Shown here: positions 7,789 through 16,553 of the stretch, one piece after another
Layout of the letters: each line of letters opens with the position of its first letter
How positions within the stretch are numbered: position 1 is the first letter of the stretch
Origin: Lentisphaeria bacterium
GTDB lineage: Bacteria; Verrucomicrobiota; Lentisphaeria; Victivallales; Victivallaceae
Length of the DNA: 38,564 nt
Direction: 5' to 3'
Assembly (NCBI GenBank): GCA_900768505.1
Contig: CAAGED010000048.1
Span: 1-38,564 of the forward strand
Made by a program: the position numbers and the translations under genes
Notes under the pieces: generated by a model
The model's database searches: none
What the model was told of the DNA's origin: nothing
The model's input: the letters and a program-made list of their open reading frames with translations, nothing else

Positions 7789-8031
7789 ATTGCTAAGTGT
7801 TTTTAATTTGAATTTCTGAATTGAGCTTATTTCATATATTTACATGTTAACTTGTAAAAAAGAGATCTAATTGCGTTTTAATGGTGTTATTTATTTTGCA
7901 CATCATACAATATAATGTGGCTGTTGGGTAGAGTAGAGGCGAAGGAAATAGCCCCCTCGAAAGAATTTGCCCGAATTAAATAGCAGATTGACACTTGACA
8001 ATGGTGTTCCAGGGAAAAAATAGGGATAACA

Positions 8032-9999
8032 ATGGCTTTATCGGGGAAAAAGGGTTGGCTTTATCGGTTGGATTGGATGGTTTTGGGCTTGCTGGCATAT
8101 GATACGCTCACCATTGTGGGATCGTATTGGGTCGCAATTTATATCTGCTCCGGATTCGATTTAAACGATATTACGCAAGATCAATTAGTTGATTACCGGC
8201 ACTCCATTCCATGGATGGTGTTGGGATCGTTGCTTATCTATTCCCAATTCAAATTGTACAACAGCATTTGGCGCCGGGTCAGTTATTACGAACTTTGCAG
8301 TTTCTCTTTTGCCGCGGTTTTCACTGTGATTCTTTATTTGGGTGTTGGAGAGATTTTTCTGAAAAATTTGACCATTCCGTATTACATCATCGGTGGTTGG
8401 CTTCAGGCCTGGATGCTGCTGGTAAGCCGTTTCTTTTATCGCTTCCTCTTCGGATTATGGATCGCCTCCCGCAATATGACTGCTCAATCTGGCGTCAGAC
8501 GCCGTGCCATGCTGATCGGCGCCGGCTCATCCGGGCAAATTATTTTGCGCGATGTGTTGCAAAACAACAACTCCCAGCTTACCATCAGCTGTATTATTGA
8601 CGACGATCCCCAGAAGTGGCATTGCCGGATGAACGGTATTCCGATTGTGGGCGGCCGGGAGGATATTATGCTCAATGTGGCCAAATACGGTATTGAGGAA
8701 ATTCTGCTGGCCATTCCAACGCTTTCGGCAGTCGAGAAACGCAATATCATAAATATTTGTAACGAAACCGGTTGCAAATTGCGGGTACTGCCCAATATTT
8801 ACTCTCTGGCCAACGGCGATGTGAGTTTGATGCAGATGCGGGAAGTCAGTGTGGAGGAGCTTTTGGGGCGTGAACCGATTCAGGTTGAGGCGGCGGATAT
8901 TGAGAATCATTTAAGCGGCAAGGTGGTGTTGGTCACCGGCGGCGGCGGCTCCATCGGCAGCGAATTGTGCCGGCAAATTGCCAAAAACAAACCGGCGCAG
9001 TTGATTGTTTTTGATATTTACGAAAACAACGCTTACGATATTGAGCAGGAATTGAAACGCAAATTTCCTGAATTGAATTTACTGGCGCTGATCGGTTCCG
9101 TGCGCGACAGCAAGCGATTGAAGCAGATTTTTGAGGAATATCACCCGGAAATCGTCTTTCACGCCGCGGCGCACAAACATGTTCCGCTGATGGAGACCAG
9201 TCCCTGCGAAGCAATAAAAAACAATGTTCTTGGGACTTATAAAACTGCTTGCATGGCAATGTTTTATGGTTGTAAACGCTTTATCCTGGTCAGTACAGAC
9301 AAGGCGGTTAATCCCACCAATATAATGGGAGCCTCCAAGCGGCTTTGCGAAATGGTTATTCAGACGCTGGATCGAATTAATCAGGCGCACGGGAGAGTTG
9401 ATTTACTGGAGTTTTTGTCGGAGCATCAGAATCCTTTTTCGGCGGCGGACGATGAACGGATTGCCAACTCCAAAACCCGGACAGAATTTGTGGCTGTGCG
9501 TTTCGGCAACGTATTGGGCAGTAATGGGTCGGTTATTCCGTTGTTCAAGAAGCAGATTGCCAACGGCGGCCCGGTGACGGTGACCCACCCGGATATAATC
9601 CGTTATTTTATGACGATTCCGGAAGCGGTAAGTTTGGTTTTGCAGGCGGCGACTTATGCCCGGGGCGGCGAGATATTTGTTCTGGACATGGGCGAACCGG
9701 TTAAAATCGACACGTTGGCGCGTAATTTGATTAAACTCAGCGGCAAGGTTCCGGATGTGGATATAAAGATTGAATACAGCGGCCTGCGTCCCGGCGAGAA
9801 GTTGTTTGAAGAGAAGCTGATGAGTGAAGAGGGGCTGCAGATGACGCAGAATAAACTTATTCATGTGGCGAAGCCGCTGAATTGGGATATTGATGAATTT
9901 ATGACTGCCTTGCGCAAGTTGGCGGAGGTGGCGTATGTTAATGAAAAAGATATTCGCACCCTGGTCAAGGGCATTGTCAAAACCTATAAAGAAAAATAA
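8032..9999 (+). CDS. Membrane-bound UDP-HexNAc 4,6-dehydratase (WbpM/PglF/CapD type)
   Basis: Makes a UDP-4-keto-6-deoxy-HexNAc, usually from UDP-GlcNAc. Several transmembrane helices occupy about residues 10-150. A first Rossmann-like fold starts at MLIGAGSSG (160-168). The catalytic SDR domain starts at VTGGGGSIG (301-309). In the active site the usual YxxxK is MxxxK (M432, K436) within DKAVNPTNIMGASK, as in WbpM and PglF. The length of 655 aa is normal for the long, membrane-anchored class. A segment of about 30 residues at 450-482 (around LSEHQNPFSAADDE) looks longer than in WbpM. It is the first gene of the glycan operon, and an aminotransferase and a phosphoglycosyl transferase follow. 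Part of this gene is repeated near 35157. Confidence 0.94.
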   Translation: MALSGKKGWLYRLDWMVLGLLAYDTLTIVGSYWVAIYICSGFDLNDITQDQLVDYRHSIPWMVLGSLLIYSQFKLYNSIWRRVSYYELCSFSFAAVFTVILYLGVGEIFLKNLTIPYYIIGGWLQAWMLLVSRFFYRFLFGLWIASRNMTAQSGVRRRAMLIGAGSSGQIILRDVLQNNNSQLTISCIIDDDPQKWHCRMNGIPIVGGREDIMLNVAKYGIEEILLAIPTLSAVEKRNIINICNETGCKLRVLPNIYSLANGDVSLMQMREVSVEELLGREPIQVEAADIENHLSGKVVLVTGGGGSIGSELCRQIAKNKPAQLIVFDIYENNAYDIEQELKRKFPELNLLALIGSVRDSKRLKQIFEEYHPEIVFHAAAHKHVPLMETSPCEAIKNNVLGTYKTACMAMFYGCKRFILVSTDKAVNPTNIMGASKRLCEMVIQTLDRINQAHGRVDLLEFLSEHQNPFSAADDERIANSKTRTEFVAVRFGNVLGSNGSVIPLFKKQIANGGPVTVTHPDIIRYFMTIPEAVSLVLQAATYARGGEIFVLDMGEPVKIDTLARNLIKLSGKVPDVDIKIEYSGLRPGEKLFEEKLMSEEGLQMTQNKLIHVAKPLNWDIDEFMTALRKLAEVAYVNEKDIRTLVKGIVKTYKEK

Positions 10000-10017
10000 G
10001 CATTACGAAGGTAAAAA

Positions 10018-11268
10018 ATGGCATTTTCATCACAGAGTTCATTTCATCCGTTTAGCAAAAAAATATATCTTTCTTCGCCGACAATGCATGGAGCTGAGCT
10101 GGATTTTATGTCCGAGGCATTTCATACCAACTGGATGTCAACGGTCGGCGCAAATATTAATGAAGTGGAAAAGTTAGCAGTAAAACAAATTGGCTGCAAA
10201 TATGCGGTAGCATTGTCAGCCGGAACTGCGGCGTTGCATTGTGCCATGAAATTAGCCGGTATCAAGCCCGGCGATAAAGTTTTTTGCAGTGATGTAACTT
10301 TTGGCGCCACTGTAAATCCAATTGTATATGAGGGCGGAGTGCCGATATTCATTGATACTGAATATGAAACCTGGAATATGGATCCGGTTGCATTGGAAAA
10401 GGCTTTTGAAATTCATCCTGAGGTGCGGGTGGTGGTAATTGCCAACTTATATGGCGTACCTGGAAAAATGAGTGAGCTGCGGGCGATTGCCGATAAACAT
10501 AATGCTATAATAATTGAGGATGCCGCTGAATCGCTAGGGGCAACCTATAAAGGTCGGCAGACCGGAACATTCGGGGATATATCAATTATCAGTTTCAACG
10601 GCAACAAAATTATCACCGGTTCGTCCGGCGGAATGTTGTTGACGGATAACTTGGCTCATGCCGACAAGGTGCGCAAATGGTCGACTCAGAGCCGTGAAAA
10701 TGCCCCTTGGTATCAACATGAAGAGATTGGATATAATTATCGCATGAGCAATGTAATTGCCGGGGTTGTACGGGGGCAATTTCCTTATTTGCAGGAGCAT
10801 ATTGCTCAGAAGAAGGCGATTTACAATCGTTATAAATCTGGTTTCAAAGAGTTGCCGATTACCATGAATCCATTTGATGCCGCTGTAATGGAGCCTAATT
10901 ACTGGCTCTCCTGTATGTTGATTAACCGGGAAGCCATGTGTCGGCAGGTGCGTGGAGAACAACAGGCGCTTTATATTTCGGAGCGTGGCAAAAGTTGCCC
11001 GACGGAAATTCTTGAAACATTGGCCCAATATAATGCGGAAGGCCGCCCGATTTGGAAACCGATGCACATGCAGCCTATTTTTAGAATGAATGGTTTTATT
11101 ACTCGGGTCGGAAACGGCAGAGCTAATACCAATGCATATATTGCCGGTGATTCCCTGGATGTGGGAATGGATTTGTTCAATCGCGGTTTGTGCCTGCCGA
11201 GCGACAATAAAATGACAGCAACGGAGCAGGATGTAATTATTGAAATTGTAAAGTCTTGTTTTGCATAA
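10018..11268 (+). CDS. DegT/DnrJ/EryC1/StrS family sugar aminotransferase (PglE-like)
   Basis: PLP-dependent transaminase expected to convert the 4-keto sugar made by the preceding enzyme into a 4-amino-4,6-dideoxy sugar, with glutamate as amino donor. The probable Schiff-base lysine is K197 in SFNGNKIITGSSGG. IIEDAAESLGA matches the PLP-ring contact region (EDAAxxxG), and the C terminus ends in LFNRGLCLPSDNKMT, the usual signature of this family in glycan clusters. It is 416 aa, starts at an ATG after GAAGG, and lies 18 bp after the dehydratase. An acetyltransferase like PglD, which would complete N,N'-diacetylbacillosamine, is not found in the window. Confidence 0.94.
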   Translation: MAFSSQSSFHPFSKKIYLSSPTMHGAELDFMSEAFHTNWMSTVGANINEVEKLAVKQIGCKYAVALSAGTAALHCAMKLAGIKPGDKVFCSDVTFGATVNPIVYEGGVPIFIDTEYETWNMDPVALEKAFEIHPEVRVVVIANLYGVPGKMSELRAIADKHNAIIIEDAAESLGATYKGRQTGTFGDISIISFNGNKIITGSSGGMLLTDNLAHADKVRKWSTQSRENAPWYQHEEIGYNYRMSNVIAGVVRGQFPYLQEHIAQKKAIYNRYKSGFKELPITMNPFDAAVMEPNYWLSCMLINREAMCRQVRGEQQALYISERGKSCPTEILETLAQYNAEGRPIWKPMHMQPIFRMNGFITRVGNGRANTNAYIAGDSLDVGMDLFNRGLCLPSDNKMTATEQDVIIEIVKSCFA

Positions 11269-11278
11269 GGGATCTATG

Positions 11279-11965
11279 ATGTACGCTGTTTTTTTTAAAC
11301 GCTTATTTGACTTTGTGTTATCGTTTATGGCAATTATTTGCCTGTCACCAATATTATTGGTACTGGTTGTATTGGGCGCGATAAAAATGAAGGGCAATCC
11401 TTTTTTTATCCAGGCGCGTCCGGGAAAAGGCGAAAAAGTTTTTAAATTGATAAAATTTCGTACTATGACATGCGAAACTGACGCATCAGGAAATTTGTTG
11501 CCGGACGAACAGCGTTTGACAAAATATGGCAATTTCATTCGTTCCAGTAGTTTGGATGAGCTACCGGAACTGATAAATATTTTATGCGGTACCATGTCAA
11601 TTGTGGGACCGCGTCCGCAGTTGGTAAGAGATATGGTTTTTATGACTCCAGAGCAGCGAAAACGCCATTCTGTGCGTCCGGGCTTGACCGGATTGGCACA
11701 AGTCAGTGGGCGCAACAACATCAGTTGGGAGCAGAAAATTGAGTATGATTTGCTCTATATTCAAAAAATTACCTTATTCGCAGATATAAAAATCATCATT
11801 GAAACAGTTGGAAAGGTGTTAAAACGCAGCGATACAGTGCGGGAGGGAACTGCTTCTGATATTGATCTTGGTGATTGGTTGTTGCAGGGGGGGCGCATTT
11901 CATTTGAAGAATACCAGCTTAGGCAGCAGGAAGCTAAGAATATTTTAAAAGCAGAAGGATTATAA
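11279..11965 (+). CDS. PglC-like phosphoglycosyl transferase (initiating enzyme)
   Basis: Transfers a sugar-1-phosphate from its UDP donor to undecaprenyl phosphate and so starts the repeat unit on the inner membrane. It is a small, single-domain form of 228 aa with one N-terminal hydrophobic re-entrant segment (about 10-35). The core motifs KFRTM (59-63), the Asp-Glu dyad at 93-94 in SSSLDELPEL, and GPRPQ (110-114) are all present. With the start at 11279 the dyad falls at 93-94, the positions I recall for C. jejuni PglC. An ATG at 11276 is also possible, but AAGGG is better spaced from 11279. The pairing with a PglF- and PglE-like enzyme suggests a diamino-type first sugar. Confidence 0.92.
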   Translation: MYAVFFKRLFDFVLSFMAIICLSPILLVLVVLGAIKMKGNPFFIQARPGKGEKVFKLIKFRTMTCETDASGNLLPDEQRLTKYGNFIRSSSLDELPELINILCGTMSIVGPRPQLVRDMVFMTPEQRKRHSVRPGLTGLAQVSGRNNISWEQKIEYDLLYIQKITLFADIKIIIETVGKVLKRSDTVREGTASDIDLGDWLLQGGRISFEEYQLRQQEAKNILKAEGL

Positions 11966-11966
11966 A

Positions 11967-13118
11967 TTGAAAAAGGTTCTTATCGTTGCCAGCGTGGTAT
12001 CATTTATAGAGTGGTTTAATAAAGAGAATGTTGAGTTTTTACGCGAAAAATTGGGTTGCGAGGTGCATATAGCGTGTAATTTTGATTATATGACCGACAC
12101 TGACGAATTGCGGACGAAGTCCTACATAGAGAAAATCAAATCTCAAAATGTGTTCTTGCATAATATTGCCTTTGCTCGCAGCCCGTTCAGCCGCAGCAAC
12201 TTAAAAGCGTATCGGGAGTTGAAACAGCTTATTGACCGGGAAAAATTTGATTTAATTCATTGTCACACTCCGGCGGTATCTATGTTGACTCGTCTGGCGG
12301 CCCGCAAATCACGGCGGAATGGTTGTGTGGTAATGTACACCTGTCATGGTTTTCATTTTCACAATGCTTCACCCAAAAAGAACTGGTTGCTCTATTACCC
12401 GGTGGAGCGTTTTCTCTCCAGATATTGCGATTATATTGTCACTATCAATAAAGAGGATTTTGAGCGGGCAAAGACGTTTCATTGCGCAAATGTGCGTTAT
12501 ATTCCCAGTGTGGGAGTGGATATAAAAAAAATTCAGCAGTTGTCGATTGATCGGACGGCTAAACGAGCCTTAATAGGAGTTCCGGCGGATAAGATTTTAA
12601 TTATATCCGCAGGCGAATTGATTGAGCGGAAAAATCATGAAGTAATAATTCGTGCCTTGGCCGAGGTTAATAACCGTGATATTTATTATGCAATTGCCGG
12701 CAAAGGGCCTTTGATGGATTATTTGAAAAATTTAGCAACAGACTTGGGGCTGGCGGATCGTGTGTTGCTGCTGGGATTTCGGACTGATGTATTTGAATTG
12801 TATCATGCGGCGGATATCAGTGCTTTCCCGTCAAAAATTGAGGGTTTAGGTTTGGCCGGAGTTGAGGCAATGGCAGCTGGAGTTCCGCTGATATCCTCCA
12901 ATGTGCACGGAATTTTAGATTATGTTATTGACGGCGAGACCGGATTTGCTGTTGCGCCGGATGACATAGATGGTTACGCTGAAGCAATCAAACGGTTGGC
13001 AACTGATGGTGCCTTGCGGGAGCGTATGAGGCATAATTGTGTTAAGGCAGTAGCCCCTTTTGAAATAGGCAATGCTTTAAATGTAATGTGGAATATATAT
13101 CGGGAAATATTAAAATAA
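11967..13118 (+). CDS. Glycosyltransferase family 4
   Basis: Cytosolic-face GT-B enzyme of 383 aa that probably adds the second sugar to the lipid-linked unit. The N-terminal acceptor domain contains FDLIHCHTPAVSMLTRLAA and YTCHGFHFH, as in EpsD/CapM-type proteins. The C-terminal donor domain has ISAGELIERKNHE and the family E-x7-E pair at about 292 and 300 in IEGLGLAGVEAMAAGVP. The start is a TTG one base after the preceding stop, with an AGAAGGA Shine-Dalgarno about 7 bases upstream. The sugars used cannot be told from the sequence. Confidence 0.9.
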   Translation: MKKVLIVASVVSFIEWFNKENVEFLREKLGCEVHIACNFDYMTDTDELRTKSYIEKIKSQNVFLHNIAFARSPFSRSNLKAYRELKQLIDREKFDLIHCHTPAVSMLTRLAARKSRRNGCVVMYTCHGFHFHNASPKKNWLLYYPVERFLSRYCDYIVTINKEDFERAKTFHCANVRYIPSVGVDIKKIQQLSIDRTAKRALIGVPADKILIISAGELIERKNHEVIIRALAEVNNRDIYYAIAGKGPLMDYLKNLATDLGLADRVLLLGFRTDVFELYHAADISAFPSKIEGLGLAGVEAMAAGVPLISSNVHGILDYVIDGETGFAVAPDDIDGYAEAIKRLATDGALRERMRHNCVKAVAPFEIGNALNVMWNIYREILK

Positions 13119-13130
13119 AAGGTGTACAAA

Positions 13131-14324
13131 ATGAATAAGAAAGTTGGCCTTGCAATTGTTACATACGGAACCAACTATGGCACATATCTTCAGGCGTTTG
13201 CAACGCAATATATAGTTCGTAAACAAGGATATGACACCGAGGTGATAAATATTGAAAGTGTAAGAAATGAGGTTGGCTCTGCAAGACGAAAATATTTTGC
13301 AAAACAAATTTTTAATATTCCTGAACTGAAGAGTTATATGCATGTGATAATTGGAATATTTTTTGAAAAAATTAATAATTCATATCGTGAGTATATAAAT
13401 AATCGAAAAATGCAATTTAAAAAATTCAGGGAAAAAATGTTTTGTTTCTCTGAGGTTAGGGATTCCTGGGATGGATTAACGGATTTGTGCACGGAAAAAT
13501 ATTCTCATGTGTTGGTCGGTAGTGATCAACTGTGGAGGCCTGCAAATATTGCAGGAAATTTCTATACGCTGAATTTCGTTCCTGATTCAATTTGTAAAAT
13601 TGCTTATGCTCCTAGTTTTGGCTTAAAAAATGTAAAATCTAATCAAATTGATATAGCCAGGCATTTCTTAAATAGAATCAATCATTTAAGCGTAAGGGAA
13701 GAAAGTGGAGCTAAAATAGTCAGCAGTTTAATTGGACGCGCAATACCGGTGGTATGCGATCCAACAATGTTGTTAACTCGAAGTGAATGGAGCGATTTTG
13801 TAGCTGTTGAACCAATAATAAAAGATAAGTATATTCTATGTTATTTTTTGGGAGATAATAAAATACATCGTGAATATGTAAAAAAATTGTCAGCTAGGAC
13901 TGGTTGCAAAATTGTTGTCTTGCGTCATATTGCCGGCTATATTGCATTAGATAAGAATTTTGGAGATATTGTGCCAAATGATATTGGGCCGTTTGAGTTT
14001 TTAAATTTGGTAAAAAATGCCGATTATGTATGCACTGATTCCTTTCACGGGTGTGTTTTTGCATCAATTTTTGAGCGCAATCTATTTGCCTTTAGAAGAT
14101 TTGTAAAAAATAGCAAAATGTCTACAAATGATCGAATTACAACTCTTTTAAATAAGCTGGGTTCTGACAATGCTCTTATATATGGCGATGAATCTTTGGA
14201 TGATTGTCTAAAGAATATTATTGATTATAATGATGTAGCCGAAAAACTTGACCAGTATCGTGAGTATTCGTTAAATTATTTGAAAACTGCCTTTGCGAAT
14301 ATGAATACCGATTTGAAGTCATGA
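13131..14324 (+). CDS. Polysaccharide pyruvyl transferase family protein (copy 1)
   Basis: The family (named from CsaB) transfers pyruvate from PEP to sugars as a ketal, although many members in glycan clusters are untested. Features seen are an N-terminal GLAIVTYGTNYGTYLQA, the signature VGSDQLW at about 129-135, a YAPSFG strand and the late CTDSFHG with H306, all typical. The length is 397 aa. I start at the ATG at 13131 with AAAGG eight bases upstream instead of the GTG at 13122. The next gene is an F420-hydrogenase-beta-like protein, an arrangement repeated at 23729-25952. From here on the operon is noticeably more A+T-rich. Confidence 0.87.
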   Translation: MNKKVGLAIVTYGTNYGTYLQAFATQYIVRKQGYDTEVINIESVRNEVGSARRKYFAKQIFNIPELKSYMHVIIGIFFEKINNSYREYINNRKMQFKKFREKMFCFSEVRDSWDGLTDLCTEKYSHVLVGSDQLWRPANIAGNFYTLNFVPDSICKIAYAPSFGLKNVKSNQIDIARHFLNRINHLSVREESGAKIVSSLIGRAIPVVCDPTMLLTRSEWSDFVAVEPIIKDKYILCYFLGDNKIHREYVKKLSARTGCKIVVLRHIAGYIALDKNFGDIVPNDIGPFEFLNLVKNADYVCTDSFHGCVFASIFERNLFAFRRFVKNSKMSTNDRITTLLNKLGSDNALIYGDESLDDCLKNIIDYNDVAEKLDQYREYSLNYLKTAFANMNTDLKS

Positions 14325-14337
14325 AATGGGTGGGCAA

Positions 14338-15540
14338 ATGTTGAAATTAGATAGCAATTTATGCTGTGGCTGTACAGCCTGCGTGTCGATATGTCCGCAA
14401 AATTGTTTGGAAATGGTCGCGGATGCTGAAGGTTTTCTTGAACCTAAATTAAATGATAATAAATGTATAGACTGTGGTTTATGTAACAAAATATGTCCGG
14501 TATTAAACCCGGTTGAGGAAAAAATTGTTGAGCAGCATGGATTTATTGTTCAACACTTGGACGCTCAGGTAAGACGTGAAAGCACATCTGGAGGTGCTTT
14601 CAGTGCTATTGCAGAAAGCATTATAAATGATGGCGGTATTGTTTATGGGGCTGTCTATGGAGAAGATTTTACGGTAAAGCATGTTGGTATAACGGATAAG
14701 TCAGAAATCTGGCGGTTTCGCAATAGTAAATATGTTCAAAGTTTTTTAGGAGATACTTTTAGAGATATCAGATCGTATTTGATAAATGGGGTTAAGGTTT
14801 GTTTTAGTGGCACACCATGTCAGATTGAAGGCTTGCGGGCTTTTTTGCAAAAGGATTATAGTAATTTATTGCTGGTTGATGTTGTTTGTCATGGAATTGG
14901 TTCGCCGCTTATCTGGAGAAAATATTTAGAATTGTTTAAAGATAAGATGCCTGAGCAGATTTTTTTCCGCTGGAAACACTATGGGTACAAGTATTCCACA
15001 ATGTCTTTTTTTGCTAATAAGGAGGAATTTTATTATGGTGGAGTAGAATCAGATCCAATGTTGCGGGCCTATTTTTCAAACAATTGCGATCGTTTAACCT
15101 GTTATGATTGCCCATTCAAAAAACGTTATAGAATTGCTGATATTACTATATGGGACTGTTTTCAGCCTAGATATTTCGATCGGTCATTTGATGATGATTG
15201 TGGGACCACGGCTGTTTTGATTCATTCTGGCAAGGGGATGAAGGAATTTTCCAGTATTTTGGCAAATAAGCAATTGAAATATATGGTCGTTGATACGAAT
15301 GAATTAGTATTAGGTAATAACGAAATGATCAATTCCGTGAAATGTGGTTCAGTGCGTTCCGCTTTTCTAGCTGATGCGGCAATTTTGCCGGGCAGGGAGT
15401 TGTTTATGCGATATTTCCCCAATACTCCTGTTTCGAGAATTAAAAAAAATGTTAGGATTTTACTGCTTAGGTTGGGTATTTATAACAAGGTAAAATATTT
15501 ATTGTTTTTGAAAAGAAGAGTTCAACCAAAACAGAGATGA
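14338..15540 (+). CDS. Ferredoxin/F420-hydrogenase beta subunit-like protein (copy 1)
   Basis: An iron-sulfur protein of 400 aa. The N terminus is a two-cluster ferredoxin domain: C9-x2-C12-x2-C15-x3-C19P and C43-x2-C46-x2-C49-x3-C53P, enough for two [4Fe-4S] clusters. Next come the FrhB-type N and C domains with STSGGAFSA, RNSKYVQSFLG and FSGTPCQIEGL, then a second Cys group in CYDCPFKKRYR. FrhB in methanogens binds FAD and reduces F420. Homologues in bacterial glycan clusters are common but have no settled role, and no hydrogenase or F420 gene is present here. A start at 14326 is also possible; GGGTGGG precedes 14338. Confidence 0.85.
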   Translation: MLKLDSNLCCGCTACVSICPQNCLEMVADAEGFLEPKLNDNKCIDCGLCNKICPVLNPVEEKIVEQHGFIVQHLDAQVRRESTSGGAFSAIAESIINDGGIVYGAVYGEDFTVKHVGITDKSEIWRFRNSKYVQSFLGDTFRDIRSYLINGVKVCFSGTPCQIEGLRAFLQKDYSNLLLVDVVCHGIGSPLIWRKYLELFKDKMPEQIFFRWKHYGYKYSTMSFFANKEEFYYGGVESDPMLRAYFSNNCDRLTCYDCPFKKRYRIADITIWDCFQPRYFDRSFDDDCGTTAVLIHSGKGMKEFSSILANKQLKYMVVDTNELVLGNNEMINSVKCGSVRSAFLADAAILPGRELFMRYFPNTPVSRIKKNVRILLLRLGIYNKVKYLLFLKRRVQPKQR

Positions 15541-15552
15541 ATCAATAGAAGA

Positions 15553-16548
15553 ATGTGTGTAGTAAAAATGAAATATTTTCCTAAAGTATCAATAGTTATC
15601 CCGGCATATAATGCTTCAAATTATTTAGCGGAGGCGATAGATTCGGCCTTGCAGCAAACCTACAAGAATATCGAAGTTATTGTTGTGAATGATGGTTCAA
15701 AAGATGACGGTAAAACGGCTGAAGTTGCAAAAAAATATGGGGACAAAATACAATATTACGAAAAACCCAATGGGGGGTCATCTTCTGCCTTAAATACCGG
15801 AATAGAGCATATGACTGGAGATTGGTTTTCATGGCTTAGCCATGATGATTTATACTATAGCAACAAGGTTGAGGCTGAAATTAAATATTTGAATTCTTTG
15901 AAGCTTGATTTTAATAATTTGGAGGAGCTGCAAAGACATATTATTTTTGCCGCAGCAGATCTTATTGATGGTTTCGGTAAAACAATTAAGAAAACCACAT
16001 TAAGAAAACTCAATGCAACAAGTAATAAAATTAATAATGAAGAAGGAGCCCTTAGGTTAATCGCGGAACCCGTCCAAGATGGCTTTCACGGTTGTTCGTG
16101 TTTGGTGCATCGTTTGGCATTTGAAAAAAATGGAATGTTTGATGAAAAATTACGATTGTTAAATGATATGGATCTCTGGTTCCGATTTTATTCTAATAAT
16201 TATAAAATTCACTTTCTTCCTTTGACCTTAGTAAAAGGAAGAGTACATGCAGGGCAAGTATCGCGAAGCATCGGTTTTTCCTATCATAACAATGAACAGG
16301 ATATGTTTTGGAATAGAAGTTTGAAATGGTTAATGCTGAATGTACCGGAACGGGATGATTTGATGTATATTTACGGGAAAACTGCTTTTTTGAAGACACG
16401 GAATCAGGAAGGACAACAAGCCTTTGATTTGATTATAAAACATCAACCTTGTAAATATTTTAGTATAAAAATACGGAAAATTGTATTTGTTGTTTGTGCC
16501 GCAATTAGGGTTTTAGGGAAGAAAATTTATTTACTTTTAAAAGCATAA
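15553..16548 (+). CDS. Glycosyltransferase family 2
   Basis: GT-A type inverting transferase of 331 aa on the cytosolic face of the membrane. The nucleotide-binding start VSIVIPAYNASNYLAEAIDS and IEVIVVNDGSKDDG are textbook GT2, and SHDDL at about residue 96 supplies the metal-binding acidic motif. The late LNDMDLWFRF corresponds to the acceptor/catalytic ED-like region. An in-frame ATG at 15568 (MKYFPKVSIV) is an alternative start; neither has a strong Shine-Dalgarno. It follows the iron-sulfur gene by 12 bp. Sugar specificity is unknown. Confidence 0.92.
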   Translation: MCVVKMKYFPKVSIVIPAYNASNYLAEAIDSALQQTYKNIEVIVVNDGSKDDGKTAEVAKKYGDKIQYYEKPNGGSSSALNTGIEHMTGDWFSWLSHDDLYYSNKVEAEIKYLNSLKLDFNNLEELQRHIIFAAADLIDGFGKTIKKTTLRKLNATSNKINNEEGALRLIAEPVQDGFHGCSCLVHRLAFEKNGMFDEKLRLLNDMDLWFRFYSNNYKIHFLPLTLVKGRVHAGQVSRSIGFSYHNNEQDMFWNRSLKWLMLNVPERDDLMYIYGKTAFLKTRNQEGQQAFDLIIKHQPCKYFSIKIRKIVFVVCAAIRVLGKKIYLLLKA

Positions 16549-16553
16549 AATAA

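Noticed and set aside
7931..7960. ops/JUMPstart element in the glycan operon leader
   Set aside because: The G-rich stretch there does not match GGCGGTAGYGT.
10582..11721. 379-codon minus-strand frame opposite the aminotransferase and PglC-like genes
   Set aside because: It is a shadow of two well-supported genes and has no family features.
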